From NCBI GenBank assembly GCA_965205685.1, contig OZ242174.1:1-64000 (forward strand): a stretch of 64,000 nucleotides of DNA, read 5' to 3'. The stretch is from WTFY01 sp965205685 (GTDB taxonomy: Bacteria > Pseudomonadota > Gammaproteobacteria > UBA4575). Shown in pieces: positions 27,783 through 35,714 of the stretch; positions within the stretch are counted from its first letter, which is position 1; every line of letters begins with the position of its first letter. The position numbers were made by a program, and so were the translations under genes. The notes beneath the pieces are model-generated. The model did no database searches. It saw only the letters and a list, made by a program, of their open reading frames with translations, and was not told where the DNA came from.

Positions 27783-29129
27783 CTACCGGATAAGGATGAA
27801 CAGGCCCTGTCTCTGGCGCTGGATATTCAGTAACAGCGTTTTTGGGTTTTTCTTGATAGCGGCCTTCATGTCTGACACGGTCTTTACACGCTTCCTGTTC
27901 ACACTGATGATGATATCGCCTTTGCGAATACCGGCGGCGGCGGCCCTTCCCTCCACCTTGACCACCTGAATTCCCGCAGCGGTTCCCCGTGAAGGATCTT
28001 CCGGTGCCTCACTAAGCTTGGCGCCCGCCAGTTTATCGCTGAGCGATTTTCCACTGACGGTCTGTTTCAGTTGCTTGCCTACCGATGCAGTCAGAGTGCG
28101 TGTCTTGCCGTTTCGCAATACCTCAATCTGGACCTGTGCGCCAACACGCAGCAGTCCAATCTCATTGCGCACTTGCGCCGAATTTTCCACCTCGCGTCCG
28201 TTGACCGTAACGATGATATCCCCGACTCTCACGCCTGCTTTTTGCGCAGGGGATTTTGCCTCCACACGCGCGACTACCACACCCTTTTTGTGGGTCATCC
28301 CAAATGCCTCGGCCAGTTCAGGAGTCAGGTCCTGCACCACAAACCCAAGCCGGCCCCGCCTGACTTCGCCATGCTCAAGCAGTTGAGCCGTGATCTGCTT
28401 GGCCATGTTCACAGGTATGGCAAAACCGATCCCGATATTGCCACCCGATCCGTAGATGGCCGTGTTGATCCCGATCAATTCCCCCCGTAAGTTGACCAGT
28501 GCTCCACCTGAATTTCCAGGATTGATGGATGCATCGGTCTGAATAAAATCCTCGTACGACTCGATACCAAGTCCACTGCGCCCGAGTGCGCTGACAATTC
28601 CGGAAGTCACCGTCTGGCCCAAACCAAACGGATTGCCGATGGCCACCACGAAATCGCCCTGCCGCAGGTCGTCCGAATCCCCCAAAGGAATTTCCGTCAA
28701 GTTGTCTGCCTCAACCTGGATCACTGCAATGTCAGCGCCAGGGTCCTTGCCTATGACGGTGGCATCAAAACGCTGCCCATTCTCCAGGGTTACCACAATA
28801 TCCTCGGCTTTATCGATCACGTGCGAGTTCGTCACGATGTAGCCATCATCCGCATCGAAGATAACGCCCGAACCCAAACCTGAAATTCGTCTCTCCCGCC
28901 GCTGTCGGGGCACATCGAAAAACCTTCGAAATAAGGGGTCATTGAAAAAGGGATCACGTACCACAACCTTGCCGGTCGTTGAGATGTTGACAACCGCAGA
29001 AGTCGTCCTTTCCAGCATTGGTGCCAGAGTAGGAAGGATTTGGCTGTCTAAAGCGGCGACCTGACCACCAAATGCAGTCAATCCCAGCAGGGCTGTCAGC
29101 GCAACCGTTCGGAGCATTCCTTTAAACAT
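27783..29129 (-). CDS. Periplasmic Do-family serine protease (DegP/DegQ-like)
   Basis: A 448-residue secreted protease-chaperone with a signal peptide (LALLGLTAFGG-like segment, cut near VAA-LDS). The triad is His in NSHVIDKAED, Asp in GADIAVIQ, and Ser in GNSGGAL. Two PDZ domains follow (about 255-345, and from about 375 to the end). It degrades or refolds damaged envelope proteins. The second PDZ domain ends the protein with no extra tail. It is downstream of cbpA and hsp20 on the same strand, forming a proteostasis neighbourhood. A good -10 (TATAAT, complement of about 29171-29176) lies in the 60-base gap upstream. Confidence 0.94.
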   Translation of the reverse strand: MFKGMLRTVALTALLGLTAFGGQVAALDSQILPTLAPMLERTTSAVVNISTTGKVVVRDPFFNDPLFRRFFDVPRQRRERRISGLGSGVIFDADDGYIVTNSHVIDKAEDIVVTLENGQRFDATVIGKDPGADIAVIQVEADNLTEIPLGDSDDLRQGDFVVAIGNPFGLGQTVTSGIVSALGRSGLGIESYEDFIQTDASINPGNSGGALVNLRGELIGINTAIYGSGGNIGIGFAIPVNMAKQITAQLLEHGEVRRGRLGFVVQDLTPELAEAFGMTHKKGVVVARVEAKSPAQKAGVRVGDIIVTVNGREVENSAQVRNEIGLLRVGAQVQIEVLRNGKTRTLTASVGKQLKQTVSGKSLSDKLAGAKLSEAPEDPSRGTAAGIQVVKVEGRAAAAGIRKGDIIISVNRKRVKTVSDMKAAIKKNPKTLLLNIQRQRQGLFILIR

Positions 29130-29177
29130 AGATACTGAACCAGGGTGTCCCGGAAATTTTGCCGATTCAAATTATAC

Positions 29178-29195
29178 GGTCAAATAAGGTCAAAA
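29178..29195 (-). promoter_or_regulatory. Direct repeat at the promoter of the Do-type protease
   Basis: Read on the plus strand, GGTCAAA occurs at 29178-29184 and 29188-29194, exactly one helical turn apart, next to a TATAAT on the minus strand. Ten-base-spaced direct repeats are the usual binding mode of OmpR-family regulators, and CpxR (GTAAA-N5-GTAAA) controls degP in E. coli. The match to the CpxR consensus is imperfect, so this is a tentative site. Confidence 0.35.
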
Positions 29196-30098
29196 GTATT
29201 CACGGGGGTTGAATTTGAAACGCTCTGCCATCTTGCGATAGAACTCCCGGTCTGACTCATTGCCTGCCTCTGGCGTCGTAATTTGCAATGTGACAATCTG
29301 GTCTCCCGCAGGAGGTCCAGGCAAGCCTCGATTTCTCAAGCGTAACCTGTTGCCTGATTTTGAGCCCATCGGTATGCGGGTCTGTACAGGACCTCCAAGC
29401 GTGGGGACCCGGACGCTTGCACCCAGCGCAGCCTCCCATGGACTGATGGGTAGATCCAGCATGACATCCCGGCCATCCAGCCGGTATAGGCTGTGTGGGC
29501 GAATTACTACCTCAAAATAAAGATCACCGCTGTGACCACCTCCACTCCCTGACCCGCCCTGACCGGCGAGCCGAATCCGTTTCCCTGAAGTCACCCCTGG
29601 TGGAATTTTAACTTCGAGACTGCGCCCATTTTGTAAGCGGACATGCTTGTTGGTCCCTGAAAAAGCCTCCTCCATGGATACTTCCAAGCGTGAACGTTGG
29701 TCGGCACCTCTGGTTTTCAGCGAGGTTTCATGCCTGAAGCCCTCACCGAACAGCGAGTCAAAGAAATCACTGAACCCGGAGGCATCGAATCCTGCCTGTG
29801 AAAAAGTACGGTGCGAAAAACCCGGGCCTGTGAAGTGCATGTCCCGCCAGTCCGGCGGTGGCTGAAAATCCTGGCCTGCACGCCAGTTGGTGCCCAACTT
29901 GTCATACGCCTGTCGCTTTTGTGGATCCCTCAGGACTTCATAGGCCTCGCCCACTTCCTTGAATTTTTGTTCTGCATGGGGTTCCTGGCTTACATCCGGA
30001 TGGTATTTCCGCGCAAGGCGGCGATAGGCGGCTTTGATTTCAGCCTCTTTTGCATCACGCTTTATGCCCAGTACATCGTAGTAGTCTTTATATTGCAT
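29190..30098 (-). CDS. cbpA: DnaJ-class co-chaperone, CbpA-like
   Basis: A 302-residue protein with an N-terminal J-domain (DYYDVLGIKRDA; HPD in RKYHPDVSQ), a Gly/Phe-rich middle, and two C-terminal substrate domains (LEVKIPPGVTSGKRIRLAGQG; YRLDGRDVMLDLPISPWEAALGA). It lacks the DnaJ zinc-finger cysteines, which defines the CbpA type. It should stimulate DnaK ATPase and, in some species, bind curved DNA. It follows hsp20 by 92 bases, so a shared heat-shock transcript is likely. Confidence 0.92.
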   Translation of the reverse strand: MQYKDYYDVLGIKRDAKEAEIKAAYRRLARKYHPDVSQEPHAEQKFKEVGEAYEVLRDPQKRQAYDKLGTNWRAGQDFQPPPDWRDMHFTGPGFSHRTFSQAGFDASGFSDFFDSLFGEGFRHETSLKTRGADQRSRLEVSMEEAFSGTNKHVRLQNGRSLEVKIPPGVTSGKRIRLAGQGGSGSGGGHSGDLYFEVVIRPHSLYRLDGRDVMLDLPISPWEAALGASVRVPTLGGPVQTRIPMGSKSGNRLRLRNRGLPGPPAGDQIVTLQITTPEAGNESDREFYRKMAERFKFNPREYF

Positions 30099-30190
30099 AC
30101 GCGCACCAAACTATACGGTGAGCCTTGGCGGGATGCCGCGGCACACCGCGGCATCCTGGTTCTGCCAAGCACGCTGGGTGGAACCGGGGT

Positions 30191-30628
30191 TTACCCCTGT
30201 ACAGAAATCTTCTTCGGCAATGCTTTCTCTTTCTTCGGCACGTGAAGCATGAGCACCCCATGCTCTGTTCTGGCAGAAATATTTTCTGCATCAGCCGTGT
30301 CTGGCAGGGTAAAGCGTCGAAAAAAACTTCCGTAGGCCCGCTCTGTACGGGTATAGCCAAGACTCTCATCCTGGCTTTCTGTCTTGCGTTCACCTTTCAC
30401 GGTCAACACGCCATCTTCAAGAGAAACATCGATATCCTTCGGGTTCACACCAGGTACATCAGCACTGACCTCATAGGCATCTTCGCCTTCCTTGATATCA
30501 ATAGGCGGCACCCAGTCGGATGCAGTGTCTGTATAGCCAGGCGGGCTGCCATGGAAAATTCGGTCCACTTCCCCTTGGAAGTCCCGCAATGTTTCCCACG
30601 GATCATGATATATCCTTCTCGCAAGCAT
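30191..30628 (-). CDS. Small heat-shock protein, Hsp20/alpha-crystallin family
   Basis: A 145-residue ATP-independent holdase. The alpha-crystallin domain spans about 40-140 (DIKEGEDAYEVSADVPGVNPKDIDV in two blocks, with VLTVKGERK) and the GVLML motif follows (EHGVLMLHVPK). The ATG at 30628 has an excellent GGAGG five to six bases upstream; a TTG at 30643 is unlikely. A sigma-32-type promoter lies about 50 bases upstream. It heads the group hsp20, cbpA, Do-protease. Confidence 0.93.
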   Translation of the reverse strand: MLARRIYHDPWETLRDFQGEVDRIFHGSPPGYTDTASDWVPPIDIKEGEDAYEVSADVPGVNPKDIDVSLEDGVLTVKGERKTESQDESLGYTRTERAYGSFFRRFTLPDTADAENISARTEHGVLMLHVPKKEKALPKKISVQG

Positions 30629-30674
30629 CTTGCACCTCCTCAAATTAAAAATTTTAAACGGTAGATGCTTATAG

Positions 30675-30702
30675 AAATATGGGCTGAAAAGACTTTTTCA
30701 AG
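30675..30702 (-). promoter_or_regulatory. Sigma-32-type heat-shock promoter upstream of hsp20
   Basis: On the minus strand CTTGAAA (complement of 30696-30702) is followed, 11 to 12 bases later, by GCCCATATTT (down to 30675). This nearly equals the RpoH consensus CTTGAAA-N11-16-CCCCATNT. The -35 also forms the loop side of a small hairpin (AGACTT-GAAA-AAGTCT) directly after the asparaginase stop. Confidence 0.75.
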
Positions 30703-30711
30703 TCTGGCAGA

Positions 30712-31239
30712 TCATCTTTGCCGGATATCCTGGATCCACTCAAATTGTCCCGCTCCGCGGTTCTTTTGTACTGACTGTGGAGTGAAAAGCTGTCCGTTCA
30801 TTGCCAGATACACGCCGTGAGGAAGGTGCTGGGCAGCAGCGATGGCATAGCCAATATTAAAGACGGCATCGGTATTGCGAAACCGTGCGGGCTGCATGGC
30901 CCCCGTCAGTACAATTGTTTTGTCAGGGACTTCCTCCAGACAGCGTGCTGTATCCACCATGGTGTCGGTACCGTGGGTAATCAGAATACGTGCGCAGTCT
31001 TCGGCCTTGACGTGCTCAACGATCTGCTGCCGATCTTCTGCACTGATCTCCAGGCTGTCCTTCTTAAGGATGGACTGGACCTCGAATGGGAACCCGACCC
31101 GGGCCTCTTTGAGAATATCGCTCACCACGGGGTCCCCGATCTGGTACTCACTCAGGGCATCAAAATACACCTTGTCCAGGGTTCCCCCTGTACAAAAAAT
31201 TTTTACCTGGTGTCTTTTGGAGTGAGCAGCATCTGTCAT
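30712..31239 (-). CDS. Short one-domain asparaginase-family protein
   Basis: Only 175 residues, about half of a classical L-asparaginase. It contains the N-terminal nucleophile loop (TGGTLDK), the second catalytic block HGTDTM, and VLTGAMQPAR, which are the main motifs of the large domain. The C-terminal small domain is absent, and the frame ends cleanly after VQKNRGAGQFEWI, without a decayed remnant before hsp20. Such stand-alone domains exist as a distinct group. Whether it is active, perhaps as an oligomer, is not known. It starts 20 bases after yicC. Confidence 0.8.
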   Translation of the reverse strand: MTDAAHSKRHQVKIFCTGGTLDKVYFDALSEYQIGDPVVSDILKEARVGFPFEVQSILKKDSLEISAEDRQQIVEHVKAEDCARILITHGTDTMVDTARCLEEVPDKTIVLTGAMQPARFRNTDAVFNIGYAIAAAQHLPHGVYLAMNGQLFTPQSVQKNRGAGQFEWIQDIRQR

Positions 31240-31258
31240 TAGTGTGTAGCCTCGCAGT

Positions 31259-32125
31259 TTATTCTACGTTCTGAACCTGCTCGCGCATCTGTTCGATCAG
31301 CACCTTCAGATCGACAGCGGCCTGGGTAGTCTCCACGTCGGCAGATTTTGCCGCAAGGGTATTCGCCTCACGATGAAATTCCTGCATAAGGAAATCCAGT
31401 CGCCGGCCGGTTGCTTCCCGGACTTCGAATATGGATGCCATTTCATCCAAGTGGCTGTCCAAGCGATCCAGTTCTTCCATGATATCCATTTTTTGTGCAA
31501 GGTAGACGAGTTCCTGCTCAAGCCGCACCTGATCCACACTCTCCAGCAATTCTTCGATGCGTTGTTGCAGCTTTTCCCGAATCGAGGCTAATGCCTGGGG
31601 GTGTCGAACCCGCACGTCCCGGACAATCGATCTGACCTCAGTACACTTGTCCTGCAATATTTTTTCGATCCGTCGACCTTCTGCTGCTCGCATGTCGACC
31701 AGCTGCCCGACAGCCTGCTCAAACAGGCTGAAACAGGTCGCATGGAAACTTTCCCGATCGCCCTCAACGGCCTGAATCATACCGGGCCAGGCCAGAATGT
31801 CTGTCGCTGTCACCGGTGCAGAAACAGGCAATTTTTCATTCACCCTGCAAATTTGCTGCACAAGGCTATCCAGCAACGGCCTGTTCAATTCCAGTGCCGC
31901 TGTCTGTACTTCAGTCATCCGATAGCGAAATATGCAGTCAACTTTGCCGCGTGCAAGCTGGCCCTGAAGATGGCTGCGCAACCGCGCCTCCAGTCTTCGG
32001 ACCTCCTCTGGCAGGCGGAAATTAATGTCCAGGTAACGATGGTTGACTGAGCGCACTTCCCAGCACAGAGTTCCTTGTTCGCATGTATCCTCGACCCGCG
32101 CAAAGCCTGTCATACTGCAGAGCAT
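31259..32125 (-). CDS. yicC: YicC family endoribonuclease
   Basis: A 288-residue member of the YicC/RmuC-like RNase group, shown in E. coli to affect small-RNA turnover. Conserved parts are SMTGFAR at the start, WEVRSVNHRYLDINFRLPE, and the C-terminal RRLDFLMQEFHREANTLAAKS. AAGGGA lies just upstream of the ATG at 32125. It is divergent from rph, 95 bases away, the usual yicC/rph arrangement. Confidence 0.95.
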   Translation of the reverse strand: MLCSMTGFARVEDTCEQGTLCWEVRSVNHRYLDINFRLPEEVRRLEARLRSHLQGQLARGKVDCIFRYRMTEVQTAALELNRPLLDSLVQQICRVNEKLPVSAPVTATDILAWPGMIQAVEGDRESFHATCFSLFEQAVGQLVDMRAAEGRRIEKILQDKCTEVRSIVRDVRVRHPQALASIREKLQQRIEELLESVDQVRLEQELVYLAQKMDIMEELDRLDSHLDEMASIFEVREATGRRLDFLMQEFHREANTLAAKSADVETTQAAVDLKVLIEQMREQVQNVE

Positions 32126-32220
32126 GAGATGATCCCTTTTCTATCCGTCCAGATGAGCCCGCACCATAGCAGGCAAACTTTTCATATAATACGCCTCTTT
32201 GGCCCTTTCCAGGTTGACTT

Positions 32221-32949
32221 ATGAGCCCAACAAGCAGACCCAGCGGTCGAAGCCCCAGCCAACTGCGTGAGATCCGGTTCACACGCAACTATACCCGACA
32301 TGCCGAAGGCTCCGTATTGACAGAATTCGGAGACACCCGGGTGATCTGTACTGCAACAACTACGGATCAGGTGCCGAAATTTCTCAAAGGCAAGTCTCAG
32401 GGCTGGATCACCGCTGAATACGGCATGCTGCCACGCTCAACAAATGAACGCATGCCACGGGAAGCCGCACGTGGTAGACAGGGCGGGCGCACCCTGGAAA
32501 TCCAGCGCCTGATCGCCCGTTCCTTGCGAGCAGGTGTGGACCTGCAAGGGCTGGATGGTTATGCCATCACGGTCGACTGTGATGTCATTCAGGCCGATGG
32601 CGGGACACGCACGGCTTCAATCTCGGGCGGGTTTGTTGCCTTGTACATGGCGCTCATGCAACTGGCAGACGCCGGCAAGATCCCGGCTGATCCGGTACAA
32701 CATTTCGTGGCAGCGGTATCGGTTGGGATTTGCAATCACGCCCCGGTGCTGGACCTCGATTATGCGGAAGACTGTGCTGCACATACCGACATGAACGTTG
32801 TGATGACTGATGCACAGTCATTTATAGAGATCCAGGGGACTGCCGAACAGCAGGCCTTTTCCCGTGAGGAACTGGTAACACTGCTGGAGCTTGCCAGCCA
32901 AGGCATCCAGAAAATCATTCAGTGCCAAAAAAGCTGCCTGGGAATTTAG
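32221..32949 (+). CDS. rph: Ribonuclease PH
   Basis: A 242-residue phosphorolytic 3'-5' exoribonuclease that trims tRNA precursors. Typical segments are the start SGRSPSQLREIRFTRNY, GDTRVICTAT, GWITAEYGMLPRST, and TVDCDVIQADGGTRTASI. Length is standard and the protein appears intact, unlike the frameshifted gene of E. coli K-12 MG1655. rdgB begins on the very next base after the stop. Confidence 0.97.
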   Translation: MSPTSRPSGRSPSQLREIRFTRNYTRHAEGSVLTEFGDTRVICTATTTDQVPKFLKGKSQGWITAEYGMLPRSTNERMPREAARGRQGGRTLEIQRLIARSLRAGVDLQGLDGYAITVDCDVIQADGGTRTASISGGFVALYMALMQLADAGKIPADPVQHFVAAVSVGICNHAPVLDLDYAEDCAAHTDMNVVMTDAQSFIEIQGTAEQQAFSREELVTLLELASQGIQKIIQCQKSCLGI

Positions 32950-33540
32950 ATGGCCCACAAGATTGTCCTAGCCAGCAATAATGCCGCCAAGCTGAGGGAA
33001 ATCCAGGCTGTGGTGGACAAGCAGCGATACCATCTCGTGGCACAATCTGAACTGCAGATCGGGGAAGTTGCCGAAACCGGCACCACCTTTGTGGAAAATG
33101 CAATCATCAAGGCGCGGCATGCCGCACTGCAATGCGGGCTAGGCGCACTGGCGGATGATTCAGGCATCGAAGTTGATGCGCTGCAAGGCGCGCCAGGCAT
33201 CTACAGCGCACGCTATGCGGGCGGACATGCCAGCGATGCATCAAACAACGAAAAACTGCTTGCCGAACTTCAGGGGGTGCCGGACCACGAACGTACCGCA
33301 CGTTTCCAGTGTGTCATTGTGTACCTTCGACATGCGCGTGACCCCATGCCCATCCTGTGCCAGGGTACTTGGGAAGGCCGCATTTTGCAGGAACCCGCGG
33401 GCTACAACGGGTTCGGCTACGATCCCTTGTTCTATGTCCCGTCCCATGACTGCTCTTCAGCACAGCTGGACCCTGCTGAAAAAAACCGCATCAGCCACAG
33501 GGCACAGGCCCTGCAAAAACTGATGCTTAAACTAGGTTGA
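32950..33540 (+). CDS. rdgB: Non-canonical purine NTP pyrophosphatase (RdgB/HAM1)
   Basis: A 196-residue enzyme that hydrolyses dITP, ITP and XTP to keep them out of nucleic acids. Hallmarks are VLASNNAAKLREIQ at the start, TFVENAIIKARHAA, DDSGIEVDALQGAPGIYSARYAG in two parts, and GYNGFGYDPLFYV. The start codon directly abuts the rph stop, indicating translational coupling. Confidence 0.97.
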   Translation: MAHKIVLASNNAAKLREIQAVVDKQRYHLVAQSELQIGEVAETGTTFVENAIIKARHAALQCGLGALADDSGIEVDALQGAPGIYSARYAGGHASDASNNEKLLAELQGVPDHERTARFQCVIVYLRHARDPMPILCQGTWEGRILQEPAGYNGFGYDPLFYVPSHDCSSAQLDPAEKNRISHRAQALQKLMLKLG

Positions 33541-33564
33541 AACAGCGGGGCTTACGTTTCCGGA

Positions 33565-34746
33565 ATGCAGGCCACTGAAATACCGCTATCGCTTTATATC
33601 CACATCCCCTGGTGTGTCAAAAAGTGTCCGTATTGTGACTTTAATTCACACGAGAAACGGTCTGTCCTGCCCGAAGTCCGCTATATCGATGCACTGATTG
33701 CCGATCTGAAAAGACAGGCGGATGGCGTGGCTGGACGGGGCATTGGCAGTGTCTACATAGGCGGGGGCACGCCCAGCCTGTTTTCTGCTCAAAGTATCGA
33801 ACGCCTGCTGGATGCTGTGGCACGTGAAACAGGCCTCGCAAAGGATGCGGAAATTACGATTGAAGCCAACCCCGGCACCTTCGATCAGCAAAACTTTGCC
33901 GGCTTTCGAAGCGCTGGCGTCAATCGCATCTCGATTGGTGTACAGAGCTTTGACGATACCCTGTTGCGTGCCCTTGGACGTATCCACGATGCCAACACCG
34001 CGAGGCAGGCCGTGCTCGCAGCCAAGCAAGCCCACTTTGAAAATATCAACATTGACGTGATGTATGCCCTGCCAGGCCAGACCCTGAAGCAGGCCCGGCG
34101 GGATGTCGAACAGGCCATTGCCCTGACACCTTCCCACATTTCCTATTACCAACTCACGCTCGAGCCGCATACCCACTTTTACCGCCACCCACCCACACTT
34201 CCCGATGGCGAACTTGGCTGGGCAATTCAACAGCAAGGGACAAACCTGCTAATGCTGCACGGCTGGCAACAATACGAGATCTCCGCCTACGCAAAAGACC
34301 AATTCAGATGCATCCACAACATGAACTACTGGCGGTTCGGAGATTACCTCGGCATTGGCGCCGGAGCGCATCAGAAAATCAGCTTCGACAAGACCGGTGT
34401 CTGGCGCAGCGAAAAACCCAGAAATCCGCTGCAATACATGGAGCAGGTACTCAATGACCCTCCGGCCGGACCCGCATGTCACCCCCTGAGTGAAGACGAG
34501 TTGGTGTTCGAGTTTTTATTGAATGCCCTGCGCATAAAATCAGGGTTCACCCGGCAACTGTTTGAATGCAATACCGGCCTTTCTTTTGGCCAGTTGGCCA
34601 CGAAACTCCAGGGCCTGATCCAAGAGGGCCTGATTGTCAGACAGGACGGTGGTTTGCGCTGCAGTGAAACCGGGTACCGGTATCTGGATGGCCTTCTATT
34701 GCGCCTGCTTCCTGAAGCGTCGGCAACGCCCTTGGGCACACAGTAA
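33565..34746 (+). CDS. hemW: HemW, heme chaperone related to radical-SAM coproporphyrinogen oxidase
   Basis: A 393-residue radical-SAM protein with the cluster motif CVKKCPYCDF (CxxxCxxC), the GGGTPSL segment, and IEANPGT. It lacks the longer N-terminus of true HemN and sits next to rdgB, the standard place of hemW. HemW binds heme and is thought to deliver it to apoproteins. It is third in rph-rdgB-hemW, 24 bases after rdgB. Confidence 0.94.
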   Translation: MQATEIPLSLYIHIPWCVKKCPYCDFNSHEKRSVLPEVRYIDALIADLKRQADGVAGRGIGSVYIGGGTPSLFSAQSIERLLDAVARETGLAKDAEITIEANPGTFDQQNFAGFRSAGVNRISIGVQSFDDTLLRALGRIHDANTARQAVLAAKQAHFENINIDVMYALPGQTLKQARRDVEQAIALTPSHISYYQLTLEPHTHFYRHPPTLPDGELGWAIQQQGTNLLMLHGWQQYEISAYAKDQFRCIHNMNYWRFGDYLGIGAGAHQKISFDKTGVWRSEKPRNPLQYMEQVLNDPPAGPACHPLSEDELVFEFLLNALRIKSGFTRQLFECNTGLSFGQLATKLQGLIQEGLIVRQDGGLRCSETGYRYLDGLLLRLLPEASATPLGTQ

Positions 34747-35298
34747 CCGGACCTGAAAGGCTTACGAGGACTGTACTGGGTGAGCATGCAGTTCGCATCC
34801 CCGCCAGGATTCGGTCCGCCTGACGGCTTCGCCGGAAAAGGCCTCGGAGACTGCTGCTCCCGGACTGCTGACACTGATCTGGAATAGTCCAGATACGAGG
34901 AAAATTACCCTACATCTACCATTTCAGGCGTAGAGTTATGCACAACTGTAATTTAGAGCCAAATTTTATGAACTTTTACATGCCGGCATCTTGATCGGAA
35001 CAGAAATTCCATAATTTTTCATTTATAATCAACTGGTTGTAATATCGTACGTTATTTAAGCAGTCTAACAAAACAGTTATATTTCTCGGGATTCGTGGCG
35101 ATGTTTGAGAATTGTCCACAATCTTATCCACAAAATTTGTGGATTACGCAATAAACCCTCACATGGACAATCAGTTAAGCAAAAATGGTTAAAAATACTT
35201 TAAGGGAATCTGCTAACTTAAAATCTCCGGATCAAGTACTTGAGTTGCAGGTTGGGGTTCAGTATGCTCCCTGCCACTTTGCGGGAGACGTCAAGATT
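34747..35298. other. Non-coding region with DnaA-box cluster and IHF-like site, upstream of rpmE
   Basis: This 552-base gap has no credible gene. It contains TTATGCACA (34936-34944), TTGTCCACA (35112-35120), TTATCCACA (35124-35132) and the reverse-oriented TGTGGATTA (35138-35146). These are two exact and two one-mismatch matches to the DnaA box TTATNCACA. An exact IHF consensus (WATCAANNNNTTR) lies at 35027-35039 in an AT-rich stretch. A 7-base-pair hairpin without T-run (34877-34894) follows hemW. The region resembles an origin- or datA-like DnaA-binding locus, but neither dnaA nor gidA is near. Confidence 0.55.
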
Positions 35299-35508
35299 AT
35301 GAAAGCCAATATCCATCCTGAGTATCAAGAAGTCGAGGTAATTTGCAGTTGTGGAAACCGCTTTACCACGCGTTCGACCTATGGTGCCGAATCCCTGCAT
35401 ATCGACGTATGCTCATTATGTCACCCATTCTTCACAGGCAAGCAGAAGATAGTGGATACCGCCGGACAGGTGGACAAGTTCAGAAAGCGCTATGGCAAAA
35501 AAAGCTGA
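35299..35508 (+). CDS. rpmE: 50S ribosomal protein L31, zinc-binding type
   Basis: A 69-residue ribosomal protein beginning MKANIHPEY, with the zinc-type cysteines CSC and CSLC, and ending KFRKRYGKKS. The frame is open 38 codons further upstream, but the ATG at 35299 gives the standard start; GGGAG lies about 11 bases before it. In many gammaproteobacteria rpmE is next to priA; here they are 5.8 kb apart. Confidence 0.97.
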   Translation: MKANIHPEYQEVEVICSCGNRFTTRSTYGAESLHIDVCSLCHPFFTGKQKIVDTAGQVDKFRKRYGKKS

Positions 35509-35714
35509 TGCACCACAGATTGCCAGCACCGAGCAATTTTGAAAACTTGAAGGCCTGCTCTATCAGCACTGGATGAATCCAGCAATCTGCCGCAAGTCAC
35601 CTAGGAGTACCCCAAGCTTCCCATCGGCCTGCACCTGCCCAAGATCCGGCAATAAATAAGGGTATCTGAATGCTGTCAGGCCCTGTCTGGTTGACGACTA
35701 TTCTGGGAAAGCCC

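Noticed and set aside
34877..34894. Hairpin ATCTGGA/TCCAGAT after hemW as an intrinsic terminator
   Set aside because: No T-run follows and it is about 130 bases beyond the stop codon.
34747..35298. Chromosomal replication origin
   Set aside because: DnaA boxes and AT-rich DNA fit, but dnaA, dnaN, gidA or other origin neighbours are absent and GATC sites are few; reported only as a DnaA-binding candidate.
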